From Orbilia blumenaviensis (lineage: Eukaryota; Ascomycota; Orbiliomycetes; Orbiliales; Orbiliaceae), in contig JAVHNS010000002.1 of NCBI GenBank assembly GCA_036872755.1, positions 2,294,001 to 2,358,000 of the forward strand: 64,000 nucleotides of DNA, written 5' to 3'. The position numbers were made by a program, and so were the translations under genes. A model generated the notes under the pieces. The model had not been told where the DNA came from and did not search any database. It worked only from the letters and a program-made list of their open reading frames with translations. Positions 1-11,252 of the stretch are shown piece after piece. How positions within the stretch are numbered: the stretch's first letter is position 1; every line of letters begins with the position of its first letter.

Positions 1-633
1 CATGTGGCTGCGGTGATCTTCAGATCCGAGTTCCCCGTTCCAGCAAGAAGGGAAAGTAATGTCGGCACGGAGACCGTCGACACAATTCTTCATGTCTTCC
101 TTAGTTGGCATCTTGCGTCGTGCGGCGAAGGCTTCGGGTGTTCCTCCATAGTTAAGACAGTTGTAACCAATGGCCATCTGCCTCATGTAATCTTCGGAGC
201 CTGGTTCGTTGGATTCGTCGAATGCGCGCAGCTTCGGGTTACCAGCCATCATACCAAAGCCCTTGGGAAAGATCTCCACCTTATCACCTCCACGTTCTGG
301 GATGTAGTAGACAAGCATGCCGTCCTTCTGATTGACCTGAAGGATCTCGCCATTGGCCTTCTTGAAATACAGAGTGGGGACCCAGTAGATGGACTTGTCG
401 CCCTTGACCTCGCACGAAGTGCAAGTAGATTCCTGTAGACGATCCCAAGAAGTAGTTTTGTCGAAAGCATCTCCACCCATAATGTTATGAACGTGCTTGG
501 CTGGGGAGACGCCTGGCTGGACGAGCGGATCTATCATGTCCGTGACGAGTGGGGATCCACATTGCATACGCCAAAAGGCCTGCACACCAGGGTTGAGCAG
601 CATAAATGCTGCCAATGACAAGACCGTCTTCAT
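1..633 (-). CDS. Secreted DUF1996 protein, 5' part (cut by window edge)
   Basis: Reading leftward from the ATG at 633, the frame stays open for 211 codons to the window edge, so only the N-terminal part is present. Residues 1 to about 19 (MKTVLSLAAFMLLNPGVQA) form a clear signal peptide, followed by FWRMQCGS, the usual mature start of DUF1996 proteins. The conserved block HVHNIMGG lies near residue 47, TSCEVKGDKSIYWVPTLYF near residue 72, and FPSCWNGE with a following DHRSHM near the edge; these are family hallmarks. Fungal DUF1996 proteins are secreted, often carry a C-terminal WSC domain, and have no settled biochemical function. No intron is seen in this part. The family call is secure; any C-terminal domain lies outside the window. 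Confidence 0.9.
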   Translation of the reverse strand, partial: MKTVLSLAAFMLLNPGVQAFWRMQCGSPLVTDMIDPLVQPGVSPAKHVHNIMGGDAFDKTTSWDRLQESTCTSCEVKGDKSIYWVPTLYFKKANGEILQVNQKDGMLVYYIPERGGDKVEIFPKGFGMMAGNPKLRAFDESNEPGSEDYMRQMAIGYNCLNYGGTPEAFAARRKMPTKEDMKNCVDGLRADITFPSCWNGELGSEDHRSHM

Positions 634-1672
634 TTTTGTAGTTGATGCTGGATGTCGCTTTTTAGAGCTTTTTGGATAGTCGGGATCAGATAGCTGAGAG
701 GAAGAGCGAGAAGGATGGTCGATGGACGCGACTTAAGTAGTGATGAAGGTTGATGAAAGGAAGGTGGAGCTGATGCGTCGATGGCAACGTTTGTGTTGAT
801 GTGTGTTTCTTTTTTCGCTGGTGATGGGACGACTTATCAGCAACGACCAATGCAAGGCCCACTGTGCCAGATACCTACAGCTTGCAGCTTCCAATATTCC
901 GATACGCGAAGGCGAATACGAAAAGAAAAAGTTCCTCAAGGGATGGGACCGAGGTAAGCGGCTAGAACGTAGTTGATGAAGTTGGTTTTATAAAGGAGTG
1001 GACTGGGCTAATTTTTTCTTTCCGGAACTTATTTTATGCAAAGGGCGAACCTTAGGAAGAGAAATACCGGCACAGACGGTAGACGGATTGACAGTATAGT
1101 TGGGAATAAGACAAAAGAAGGTGAATGCTTCTTAGGAAGCAGCGAGTATATAAATGAATGGCGCAGGGACTGAAGGGGAGAAGTCAAAAACTGCAAATGC
1201 TCCACAGGAGGCTTTTCAATCTATCTTCCGCCTGCGAACGGGATCGGGCAGTGAGGTTCCAAGACCAGAAGAAACAAAAGAAGAAAGTCTAACAGACTCA
1301 AAAAGGTCAGTCAGGAGGGGAATGAAACCGTTATATGGGTTCAGGTACCAAATGACAATCAGTCTGTCTGGGCAAGGCCATGGCATGCCAGGGTTTCTCG
1401 CTCACTAGCCTCTTCGCCTCCCAACTGGTGGCATTCCCCAGCAGCAGCATGCGCATGCATTCTGCCAGGAACCACTTCGTTCCTGCTTTTTTTTTGTCTT
1501 CTGGTCTGACCATATCGTGAGATCGCAGGACCTCCCAGGCCTTGGCTTAGTGGGGTCGCATATAGATTAATGCAAAGCCAGCTCACTTAACAGAGACGCA
1601 GACCAGGAAGCCCGAATATTTTTCACACTCTGCGCGCAATACAATCTTCCAGGCCGAGCTCTTCTCTCATCG

Positions 1673-1715
<43 letters not shown>

Positions 1716-3531
1716 CGCTCCCACCCCCCTCCCTGCGACAGCGCCTGTGTCGACATTGACTGCCGATTCTTGCGAATGTCGTTCGCCTGAGCATCTTGCT
1801 AAACGGCCCCTTCAATTCATTTTGGGCGAGTCTGCGAAACGACTGATGTCGACAAAATATGAACCTGCCCCAGAGCTGAAACCGACCAAAGAACACCGAA
1901 CAAAATTTTACTTTTTAAAAAAAGAAAGTGAGTACTAAAAAAGCTTGTGCCTGGCATGTTGCTGGTTTCAGGGGCGCTTCCTGCCAGTGGTAATCGTCAT
2001 CCGGCATGAGGGCTGTCCAATCACAGCCACCATTGTTGCACTAAAGCGAGAAAAGGGGTTTGGGGCGCAAACAGCAAAAACTTCCATCCCACCTTCCGAA
2101 GCTCCAGGTTCTGACGATAGCAGCCTTCCAGCTGTCTGCTTAACAGTCTCCGAGAAGGAAAGTCGCCTGCACCCCAAAAAGCTTAGCACTTTTGTTCAAC
2201 TAAGTATGACGCCGGCGAAACTTCGCCAGATGCATATTCGACCTCCGACGGTGATGACGAGGAAATCCGGAGAGTAAAATTGGAAGGAGCACAGGGGGAA
2301 AGAGAAAGTAAAAACATCGCAAGAGTGCAAAATGCTGGCCTTGGTTTCCCGGCCCAGGTTTCGGGTGTCACCTTTCATTCCATTCCAGAAGCCCGTCTAG
2401 ACTGGGCGGCCGCGTGTACAGAAATTTTCGCATGGCCTTGCTCGCCAAGTTTTGCCTCGATATTATCAAGAACCCGATTCGAGAAGACCTGCTATATTAC
2501 AGTACCGTTGATCACCAAGCTAAAAACGCCCGAGCCCGCGAATCAAACGTCACCGACAAAAGCGGGCGGCAGAGCTTCCTAATGCAATGCCAGCTTGTCC
2601 GAATAACCTAGACACACATCGTCGATGGTCTTTCCCGCCCTCAAGGGCTTTGTCGCAGGCAACAAAACCCAACGCTGACGACTGCCAGTCTATGATTAGA
2701 TCACCAACAGCTTAAAGTTTCCCGGCCCTTGCTTACAGGGCTAAAAGATTGTAATTGTTCTACAAATATACACAGTAAGGCTTAGCCTCTCAATTACCTT
2801 GTAAAGCTCATTCAAGAATTATTATATTGCACCTCTCTCTCAACAAAAGTGGATCACTCTGTTCGGCATCTAAGCCGCAGGGTGGTGATCCATCCACGCG
2901 GCCACGGTTCTCACGGCGACTAAACTACATAAAGTTACACTGGAGCGCCGCTTTTTGGATCCGAGTTCGGGATCTGGCTGGAATGCCAGGAACAGATCGC
3001 TCCTCCCGTTCCATCGCGGTGCTCCATAATGTGAGGGACAGAAATGTTGAATTCCTCGGAGGGAGTTCAGCGTGATTTATGCATATGCATGTCAGCGTTG
3101 TACGGAGTATCACAATCCACATAAACCAGTGGAATCTCACGTACGGATAGACATACCTTGGGGACTGTACAAACTGCAGACGGCATGACAAATGGCTGCA
3201 GCAGACGGGATACATATCGATAGAAGAGGTGGGACGAGGCTGCATAGTTGCCAGAGTTTTCATAACTAGAAGACAAAAAATACTTTTATTATCATATTAC
3301 GACTATCATAACTAAGAGTAAGTAAGTACCTGCTTCAACCCAAGCCTGCCCGGCAAGCTCCAACAAGCCAAAGTGCGCACACAAATGTAGCCTATCTACA
3401 ACGCAGAAAATACAACAATCGTAAAAAACAACCATAACACCAGCCTGTCCAGTTCCTGACTCCAAAATATACCATATCCGATAACTCCCCGGGCCCCGTA
3501 TCCGTAAATGATAAAACCGACAAATGAAAAA
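634..3531. other. Intergenic region, no gene recognised
   Basis: About 2.9 kb between the start of the DUF1996 gene and the 3' end of the next minus-strand gene. It should hold the DUF1996 promoter in its left part. The only distinctive item is a 38-nt A tract at 1675-1712. The short open frames here have no recognisable content. Confidence 0.6.
1675..1712. repeat. Poly-A tract, 38 nt
   Basis: An uninterrupted run of 38 A residues. I saw no target-site duplication or retroelement body next to it, so it is best read as a simple repeat; the tail of an old retroposed copy is an alternative. Confidence 0.9.
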
Positions 3532-4878
3532 TTAACAGATAGCACAAGAGACTTCTTGTGCATACCCCCTCCTTCTCCCGTACCTTCCCCCTCCTCGCCG
3601 CTGGCAGATCTGTAGCGTCTCCCCATTCCTCCTCCTAATTTCTACACATTCCTCTCGCCCACTATGACCACACTCATTACTGCACCCACACCCATGAAAG
3701 GCTCTCCTCTCTCCATGTCCATCCCAAAACCCATCCCTACCATCGTGCCTACAACATACATGACCATTGTAATATCCATCGCGTTGATGACATGAAAACC
3801 CTGAATCAGTAGTGTGTATATTTTGCACCTCCACGAAGCGTCTTGTGGCCCTTTCCCTCTCCCTCGCCGCTACTAGTGCAGGCTCAAGGATCTTCCCCAT
3901 GCATTCACACCTACATCCTCTTCCACAGGGACAGTACATGAACCCTTGAAGGGCAGCCCAGTCCCGGCCCTGGCCATCACCAGGGTAAAACCCATAGTCA
4001 ACCCCGTTATAAGGAGATATTAGTCCAGTATTACCTGATCGGGTGATTAAATCATTGACAAGAGCGTGGGGGATCTGCCACTCGGCGTTAAAATGACGGC
4101 AAACACCCCTCATTGCGCCACATTTGCAGCACTGGCCTGTGAGCCGTGGGCAATGAGGGTTAACAAAGTAAGCGTTCAAAGCATGATACGGACGAGTTAA
4201 ACTGCAGTGCCAAGATGTGTGTTGGGGAGGTGGGATATATCCTCCCGGAGAACAATCTGTTGGACCATGGAACGGTAACTCTAATGGTTGTAAATGCGGT
4301 AGCTCGGTAGTCTCTGTAATTATTGTAGTTGTCTCAGTTTCTATCTTTTCTTCGAGAACGACAGCTGGAGTGTCGATGACTGTTAACTGCTGTGAGGTTT
4401 GTGGTTGACATACTGTTATGGTATCTTCTGTGGTAACTGTGACTGCATTTATAGCATCGCAGGTCATACAGCTGTCTTGAGAGACAGATTCTTGATACGA
4501 TGGTAGCTCATCTTCTACCTCTGCCTCGCGGATAACAACGGGCAGTTTGGTCTGATGAATGACTACACGTCCGGCAGCTCCTCTTCTTCTCCGGAGGCTG
4601 AACCTAAATCCTCGGGATGCAGGTCCAGCTTTAGGAGCAGCTAGAATCTCTTTCTTCTCAGCCCTACTTGGCTGCGTGGGGGTAGGCCGGAATTTTTCTC
4701 GATGGAGATGTAGGAAGTCGAGTGGGTTGAAAGCAGCGAGCGATTGGTAAACCGACCGCCGTCTTTGGTATTGCTTGACGACTGGAGTAGTGTCCGGGGA
4801 GAACGCCGGCATCGAATTGCTTCGTGGCCGACGCTGAACAGTTGGCAAGGGCTGTGTCATTGCGATTGTTTCTGACAT
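3532..4878 (-). CDS. Hypothetical cysteine-rich protein with CaaX-like C-terminus
   Basis: A single-exon frame of 448 residues starting MSETIAMTQPLP. I do not recognise the family. Residues 1 to about 110 are basic and rich in Ser, Pro and Arg. A Thr/Val-rich stretch (VTVTTEDTITV, TETTTIITETTELP) lies around 145-195. From about 230 on the protein is rich in Cys and His: CCKCGAMRGVCRH, then CPCGRGCRCEC, then CHQRDGYYNGHVCCRH and CGCSNECGH. These spacings suggest metal binding or many disulfides, but fit no zinc-finger family I know. There is no signal peptide, so a cytoplasmic or membrane-attached role is more likely. The last four residues are CAIC, a fit to the CaaX prenylation box. The neighbours give no functional hint. 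Confidence 0.75.
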   Translation of the reverse strand: MSETIAMTQPLPTVQRRPRSNSMPAFSPDTTPVVKQYQRRRSVYQSLAAFNPLDFLHLHREKFRPTPTQPSRAEKKEILAAPKAGPASRGFRFSLRRRRGAAGRVVIHQTKLPVVIREAEVEDELPSYQESVSQDSCMTCDAINAVTVTTEDTITVCQPQTSQQLTVIDTPAVVLEEKIETETTTIITETTELPHLQPLELPFHGPTDCSPGGYIPPPQHTSWHCSLTRPYHALNAYFVNPHCPRLTGQCCKCGAMRGVCRHFNAEWQIPHALVNDLITRSGNTGLISPYNGVDYGFYPGDGQGRDWAALQGFMYCPCGRGCRCECMGKILEPALVAARERERATRRFVEVQNIHTTDSGFSCHQRDGYYNGHVCCRHDGRDGFWDGHGERRAFHGCGCSNECGHSGREECVEIRRRNGETLQICQRRGGGRYGRRRGYAQEVSCAIC

Positions 4879-7662
4879 ATTTGCTCAATAGGCTAGATCT
4901 AGAGAGAATCCACGGATAAAATTAAATTAATCAGGTAGTAGTATAGATGGTTCAATTACTTGACGATGGTTGATGGTTGTTCAATTGGTTCGAATAGAAA
5001 AAGAGAATGTAAAATATATCCTCCGTTTTTGGATCAAGTCGACCGTAGATATACCCTTTTCTGAAAGAATATGAGGCGTCTTGATATTGCTTCTTTTCCT
5101 AGCCCTCCCAATTTCTCGACGGTGGCATGAAATACAGGACTCACAGCACACAGTCTTACAGATCCTTAAGGGCAAACCGAAAAAAAGCCGTCACAGGTCC
5201 GACATGATATCATTCGTCCGATATGAAAAACCCGTAACAATAGTGCTGCAAAGGAGGGTATGCACGCACTGGCTTCACAAGGATAGCAGCAGCTTCATGT
5301 CGCACAGTGAGGGCCGGGATGCACCTTGACCTTGCATATCAGGACGCCCCAGGACCTAAAACAGAAAATCTCTTCGAGAATCAAAACAAGAGAGATGTAA
5401 ACATCAGGGGTATCGACGACTAAAGAGCCTGGAATCTGGACGCACAAGATCCATCACCGTCCCAGAGGGTGGTCCGTGGATCCATCTTTTCTTCTTTTCT
5501 CGCAAGGATGTCGTGCTCTGGTCTCGCCATGCTTGTGCTTGAAGATAACGCCAAGGTGTCCCTAGCCCTCGGTCAGCGGGTGCATATGTGTTCGGTATAC
5601 AAGACTTTTCTGTCAAAGGTCAATTTGGATCAAAAAGGTGACCACGTCAGACCAGCATGGGGCAGGTCCTCCGGACTTGCTAGCTGTGCTGCTAGCTGTC
5701 AAACCCGTTAAGAGAAGGTCTATGCCTAATTTGCATCTCCACCGCATATGCAGGATGTGAGAGGCTCAGGCATTGTCAAATGAGAATGGGGGGCTTGGGA
5801 ATCCTCCACTAGCATGCAGCCGTCTGTGGCCAAGCGGGCCCTAATGTGATGTTGCAGATTTTCGGGCAAAGAATTTCGGGAGCGCAAAAAGACGTTGTTG
5901 CATTTTGTTATGTGGAATTTCTTCAGCCCTGAAAATTGACATTAAAAGTCCAGTCTGTCATCTAATGCTTTCGATCTTGCAGTCGATCGATAATCGAGCG
6001 CTTGAACTCTGGACTTTTTTTTTCCCTCATGAGCTCTACTCTACGTCTATACAGCAAAACCACTCTGGCTTTTAGAATCGGTGTATGTACGTATGTGATT
6101 TGTATGGTTTTCGATCTCGATTCCAGGAGAAGCTAAAGAGCTCAAGCAAAAGTGATTAGCCACCAGGCCAGCCCAACACGTAGCAGATTCCGAACCTGGC
6201 GGGGAACCTTGTTGTGATAGTGATGCCACTGGAGTAAGCTGTGATATCAAGTGCACAAGGCCCACTCAAAGAACTAACTAATTTAACGGGATCTTTAAAT
6301 AAATAAAGTAAATAAATAGAAAAAAACCTGATTTTAATTATTCTTTTACTTCAAATAATATCCGAAATAGATAAGTTATGCACGAAAGGCTAGAACCTTA
6401 AAACTCCAAAGGAAAAAAACAAATGAAGCACACAAATCACCGAAAGCAAGCCCGAATGAACGAACGAATTGAACACCAATAGCGCGAGCAACATGCATCT
6501 CAAGAACAAAAATCACATAAGAACCACAGTGCTAAAACAGCCCATTAAAACACCAAGATCCGGGGGCGGGTGCCAATCAGGCCTGCAGAGGACGACACAG
6601 AAACTACTAGCTATGCAATGCTAACATACATGCGAAAGCGAAGAGCAATAGACATTGTAACATACATATTGTAAGACATGTCTCTTGTGGATGGGTATTA
6701 GAAAATAAACAACGTTTCTGTCGATAATGATTAAGTGTGTCGGTGGGGACAAGTAGAATGTAAGAAGCAAGAAAGAGGCAAACGCTAAGAAACATATTGG
6801 GTATAAGGTCGGAAACCTGGTTGTGGTTATTTGTGATAGAGGAGAGTATGACAAGGGAATACAAAGAAAAGAGAAAGGACATTCGGGCTCGCTAAATTAC
6901 ATCGAAGAGCAATCAAAATCAGCTTTAATTCCTGGTTTTTCCATGGGGCTGCTTTCCCATCAAAGAGTGTTCTTTATGATACCGACATGGGTCGGCCATA
7001 CCACCCATTTACGGGAGCATATATGTCCATTTGGTAGCAGAAGGCCCTGGTACAATCATGGTCCTAGAGAGAGAGGTAGAGAGAGAGAGAGAGAGAGTCT
7101 TTAGGTCGTCAATCCTGGCTGGACAAGCACTTGGCGACAGATGTGGATCCGGAAAAAAGACAGTGGCCAGTTCACATATGGTCCTTATTTCTTAACAGTC
7201 GAAACCAGTCCAAGTTGATCCGATCCAGGTTCCAGTGTGATATTAATAGATGAAGAGCTTAATAGATGACTTGTCGTGCGATCCATGGCATTAAAGGAAC
7301 CGGAAACAGGGGACCAGAAGCCGCTGACTGTCCACAAAGTTAAGATGTCGTGTACTGTGAGCTCCAGATGTATAATTATCCCTTATCCAATCCAGGCAGG
7401 CAGGCAGTACGGCAATTGCCATACGGTGAGATTGTTGTGTGAAGATTTTTTGATAAGATGATTTTGCAAGAGGCCATTATCCAGGGGGGGGTTCCAAGGC
7501 AAAGAAGAGACCTAATTGATACACAATAACAGGGAGAGTTGTACTCACCTCCATCACGCGGCGCAAGCAATAGCAGAGGGAGGGCACGAACGGAGAGACC
7601 AGATTCCAGGAAGAACGAGCCGTTGAGAAGAGACGGCAGAGGACAGCGTGGGACGCGAGAGC
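4879..7662. other. Intergenic region
   Basis: Contains the promoter of the cysteine-rich gene on its left, AT-rich DNA around 6.2-6.5 kb, and a GA repeat at 7066-7097. A good splice donor on the minus strand at about 7550 (GTGAGT) hints that the transcript of the gene at 7663 may extend into this region as a spliced 3' UTR or an extra exon. Nothing else is supported. Confidence 0.5.
7066..7097. repeat. GA dinucleotide repeat
   Basis: An almost pure run of GA with one interruption; a microsatellite. Confidence 0.9.
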
Positions 7663-8457
7663 TCACTCTTGCCGTGTCGGGTGAACCGGAGGCGGGCTCG
7701 GCGACGGAGAGTTATATTTGGCAAGACGAAGATGTTCCTGCAACCGAGCGTTCTGCATACTCTGAAAGATGTGACGACGCTCTTCGGTTGTGGTGTCTTC
7801 TGGAGTGAAGGCTTCTGCGAACGACTTGTCCAACTTGACGTCTTCGGGAATGGACTTTGAGGCAGTGTGCTTTTGCTGCTGCTCAGTTTGCTGCTGCTTA
7901 TACTTTTCCATGCTTGCATCGTATCCTTCCTCGCCGTGGCGAAGGACTTCGGTACTAGCAATGGTTGTAGTGATAGTCATTGTCACAGTCTTTGTCACAA
8001 TCTTCCCATAAGAAAGGAGTTGCCCAGTTGCAGAATATTGGGGCCTTTCGTAGAAGCTTTGAACCTTCTGATTCTCGACCACAGCGTTGGCGCATTCCCA
8101 AGTTACCGTAGAGGGGTTCATATCCATGCTATTGCTTTCCGATGCAGCCGCTGACAGGGGAGGCGAGGGTGGCGACGCCAGCAAAGATGTGAAAGACTGA
8201 GTAGAAGTGTTGGTTTTCCGGGTGTTCTGAGCCACGTTGCGCTTGTTGGATGGTGTTCCAGGTCGAGAATGTCCAGGAGTGGGAGGACCCATGTTTCCAT
8301 AAGGAGAGTACCCAAAGGGAGAGGTGGGGCGGAAAGGTGACATTGGACGGCCAGTATCAGGTATTGAAGCGTTTGATGCACAAGAATCTCGTCGAGATCT
8401 GTTGTTCCTGATGGATCCAGTAGCGGAAACTCCTCGGATAGTTCGTTCAGCAGGCAT
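7663..8457 (-). CDS. Hypothetical low-complexity protein
   Basis: A frame of 264 residues starting MPAERTIRGVSATGSIRNNRSRRDSCASNAS. I do not recognise the family. The first 110 residues are rich in Ser, Pro, Arg and Gly and probably disordered. A short Thr/Val segment (KIVTKTVTMTITTTI) lies near residue 155, and a Gln/Lys-rich charged region near 185-200 is followed by a probable helix (TTEERRHIFQSMQNARLQEHLRLAKYN). The protein ends SPSPPPVHPTRQE. The Thr/Val motif recalls the one in the gene at 3532-4878, but this may be only compositional. The stop is at 7663. A GTGAGC just before it and a strong GTGAGT donor near 7550 leave room for a longer spliced form with a different C-terminus. There is no signal peptide. 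Confidence 0.65.
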   Translation of the reverse strand: MPAERTIRGVSATGSIRNNRSRRDSCASNASIPDTGRPMSPFRPTSPFGYSPYGNMGPPTPGHSRPGTPSNKRNVAQNTRKTNTSTQSFTSLLASPPSPPLSAAASESNSMDMNPSTVTWECANAVVENQKVQSFYERPQYSATGQLLSYGKIVTKTVTMTITTTIASTEVLRHGEEGYDASMEKYKQQQTEQQQKHTASKSIPEDVKLDKSFAEAFTPEDTTTEERRHIFQSMQNARLQEHLRLAKYNSPSPSPPPVHPTRQE

Positions 8458-11252
8458 GTTGATTAGTGTATTTAGTATTTATATATAATTGGTTGATTAT
8501 GGTCCAGGTAGAAATAGAATATCCTCGAATCCAGCAAAGAAGAGCCTTAGGGAAACCAGGATTTTTTAATTATTCCGTTTGAAAGAAAAGCCGGGAATTG
8601 AAGGATTCGGTTATGGGTCTCTTTTTTCATAAAAAAAATTCAAGAGCCAGGTCTATACGATACCAAGGGAATACTGATGGGTTAGTAATGGGTACCGGAG
8701 GAGGGAAACATATACTTAGAGACTTCAATCTGTTTCCGACGCTCGAAGGGAATCGATATAGTAAACGCACGATAGGGAAATTTTAAAACTTTGGTTTAGT
8801 GGATCGCTGTGCTGTACTGCAGACGAGGCTAGGAGGCGGATATATTGTCAACGCCGGAATCTCTCTCTTTGAGGATGCGCTACTTTTTCTTTCTTTCTTT
8901 CAAGAGGGCTAGATCTTAGAGTGCCCAAAGGGGGGTAAATCCGTCGCTATATGAAAGGGGAGTCAAGAGGAGAGAGAGGAGAGAGAGATGGTTGTTTCAA
9001 CGAAACCAATGAGAACTAGAAAACGCTGTAGAGATGCCAAAGGGTCGAGAGAGCAAAACCTGTGAAATGGTACACCTGATAGACCTTCGACGGCGAGATA
9101 TTATATATCGCAGTTGTTTTCAAACTTGGTAGATAGCCAGAGCCGTATTGTAAGCCGGGTCCAGGGAAAACTTTGATAGGATAGAGGGAGAAGGGGGGGA
9201 ATTTGGATCGAGGCTAGCTTTTTGATGCCCGCCCAAGGCTCTGACTGAGGTCACACCTCAAAACCATAATCAGGGCTCCGCACCAGCCGACCAGCCTGGC
9301 CGCCTTGGAATGAAAACCCTCCCCAGCTCAGGCAGAGCAGAGGAAAAACCCATTGCCGTTGGGTTTAAGGCGGGGTGCTAATCAAAATCCAGCGGCGACG
9401 CCTTGCGCCTTGTTCTCCGCGAAACGAGGCGTGAGGGAAAAGGACAAAGACCACCTGAATGCCTGTTTGATCTGACCAATCCGCAGGCGTCCTGGGCCTG
9501 CACCAAGCCGCCAAGCCCGACAAACCTCGCATAGGCTAGCAAACCTGTCGATGAAGTGCCACACCATGACATTGGAGCATGTCGAGCTGGTGCCAATCCG
9601 GCCCTGGAATCGATCTAGCTGACGGTTTGTAAATTGATGGAGCGTACACGGTTGACGATACGGTGGTGGTAGTGATGGTGGTAGGAGGAGAAGGAGGAGG
9701 AGGAGGAGGAGGAGGAGGAGGTGGTGGTGGTGGTCAACTTGACCTGCTAGTGTCTTACAATGCAAAATACTATTGCGTTGGTGAATATATTTCTCCAACA
9801 GGGCCGGACTGATTGCTCTGATCACCAACTTTTTCCTTGCATTTGGCCTCCCATCTGCATCGACCTTCCCCAGATTTGTACATAGGAATCGATGCAATCG
9901 AAATCTACCAGCATCCCACTAGTCAATTATCGGAAAGGTATATTTGATTATCGTAGTGCCGGTCCTGCGAGGAGTCAAAGGTGCATGAGAAAAGAAAAGA
10001 AGAAAAAAAAAAGCTATCAGACCAGCAGGAATAAATGCAATGATGTATGTGTGTACAGGCATTCTATCCTACAGAAAATCGCGGCTCACTTTTTGATATC
10101 CCGTGTCCATCATTAAAGGACAAGTAATGCAAAGGCGAACGCATGCGCGAGTGAGAGCGAGTCCAATCATTTGATCAGCCAGACTCATTCCGCATCAGCC
10201 TGCGCCGCCGGTTGACCTCGAGGCATCTGGGTAAAACTTTTCGAGGAACTCTATAGCAATGATTGGCTTTGTATGCTACAGTGATCCGGCCACTGTCACC
10301 TTTCCCAGAAGTTACTATCATGATATAGCTGCGTCTGTTCCGCGCTTGAATAGCAAATATGATCGAAGAAGGCACTCAGTTGTATAATCTAGACAGTGTT
10401 GAATTTGAATTAATGTTGTAACAACTTCGCATGCAGCTGGATTTCTCGTCTAACGTTCGAATTATGTGGTATCATATAAACTCTCCTTTACTGAAATTAA
10501 GCTGCCGCCTAAGGAGCTTCTCAAAGTACATCCTTCTTTAGGCCTCAAAGGATTCGTCCCCTCGCTGAGTTTCAGCGAGACCATAATGTTGATCGAGGCA
10601 CCCATTTGTTGGATTTTGCTGTGAACAACGCATGCCAGGCGCATTGATGCATGCATCATAGTTTCGGAGCTCACGCTGTGGGGTGGTCGGCGCTGGGTAT
10701 GCACAGATGGAATACTCCGATTTTATCCTCTAGAGCCTTGTTGTATAGGCACCTAGGTATTCTTAACTATATTCTATTTTAATCTATACGTGCGGCTAGA
10801 ATACAGTTTTAGCATCATTATCCCCTAACGATAAACTGTGAGGACGAGCCGTTTCCTTTGAAGAAAGTTAAATGCGGAAGCCTCCCCTATACGATTGAGA
10901 TCCAATCCCATTTATCATTTCGAGTTGGTATACATGCAGAAAACACCTGTAGCTCCATAGCTGGGAGCTAGCTTTGCTTTTTAGGCGTACTAGTATGGGG
11001 AAGCCAGCAGGTGTTTCGCGGCAATTTTGCCCAAAGCAAGACATGACCACACCAATGTAACAAAGGTACAATATAGAAAGACCGATTCCCATCGTTAAAG
11101 AAATTTCAGGAGGAGCCCTCCAAGGCTCCTAGTTGTAAACGCTATAAAAGAAAATAGAAAAACGCAATAAAGGATATGAATACTAACGCTGTAGAAATAA
11201 GAAGAAAAGAAGTTTAAAAGCGAATAATAGCAAACGCGCCAATTCATACCCT
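8458..11252. other. Intergenic region
   Basis: About 2.8 kb. Holds a GGA/GGT triplet repeat at 9662-9734 and a GC-richer patch at 9.23-9.6 kb with two perfect small hairpins (9246-9260 and 9346-9366). No gene is supported. Confidence 0.5.
9662..9734. repeat. GGA/GGT triplet repeat
   Basis: A purine-rich trinucleotide tract on the plus strand. On the other strand it would encode runs of Leu and His, which explains a misleading open frame there. Confidence 0.9.

Noticed and set aside
9382..9897. Minus-strand frame of 171 codons with poly-Leu/His
   Set aside because: It exists only because the GGA/GGT repeat is open in that frame; the flanks have no protein-like signal.
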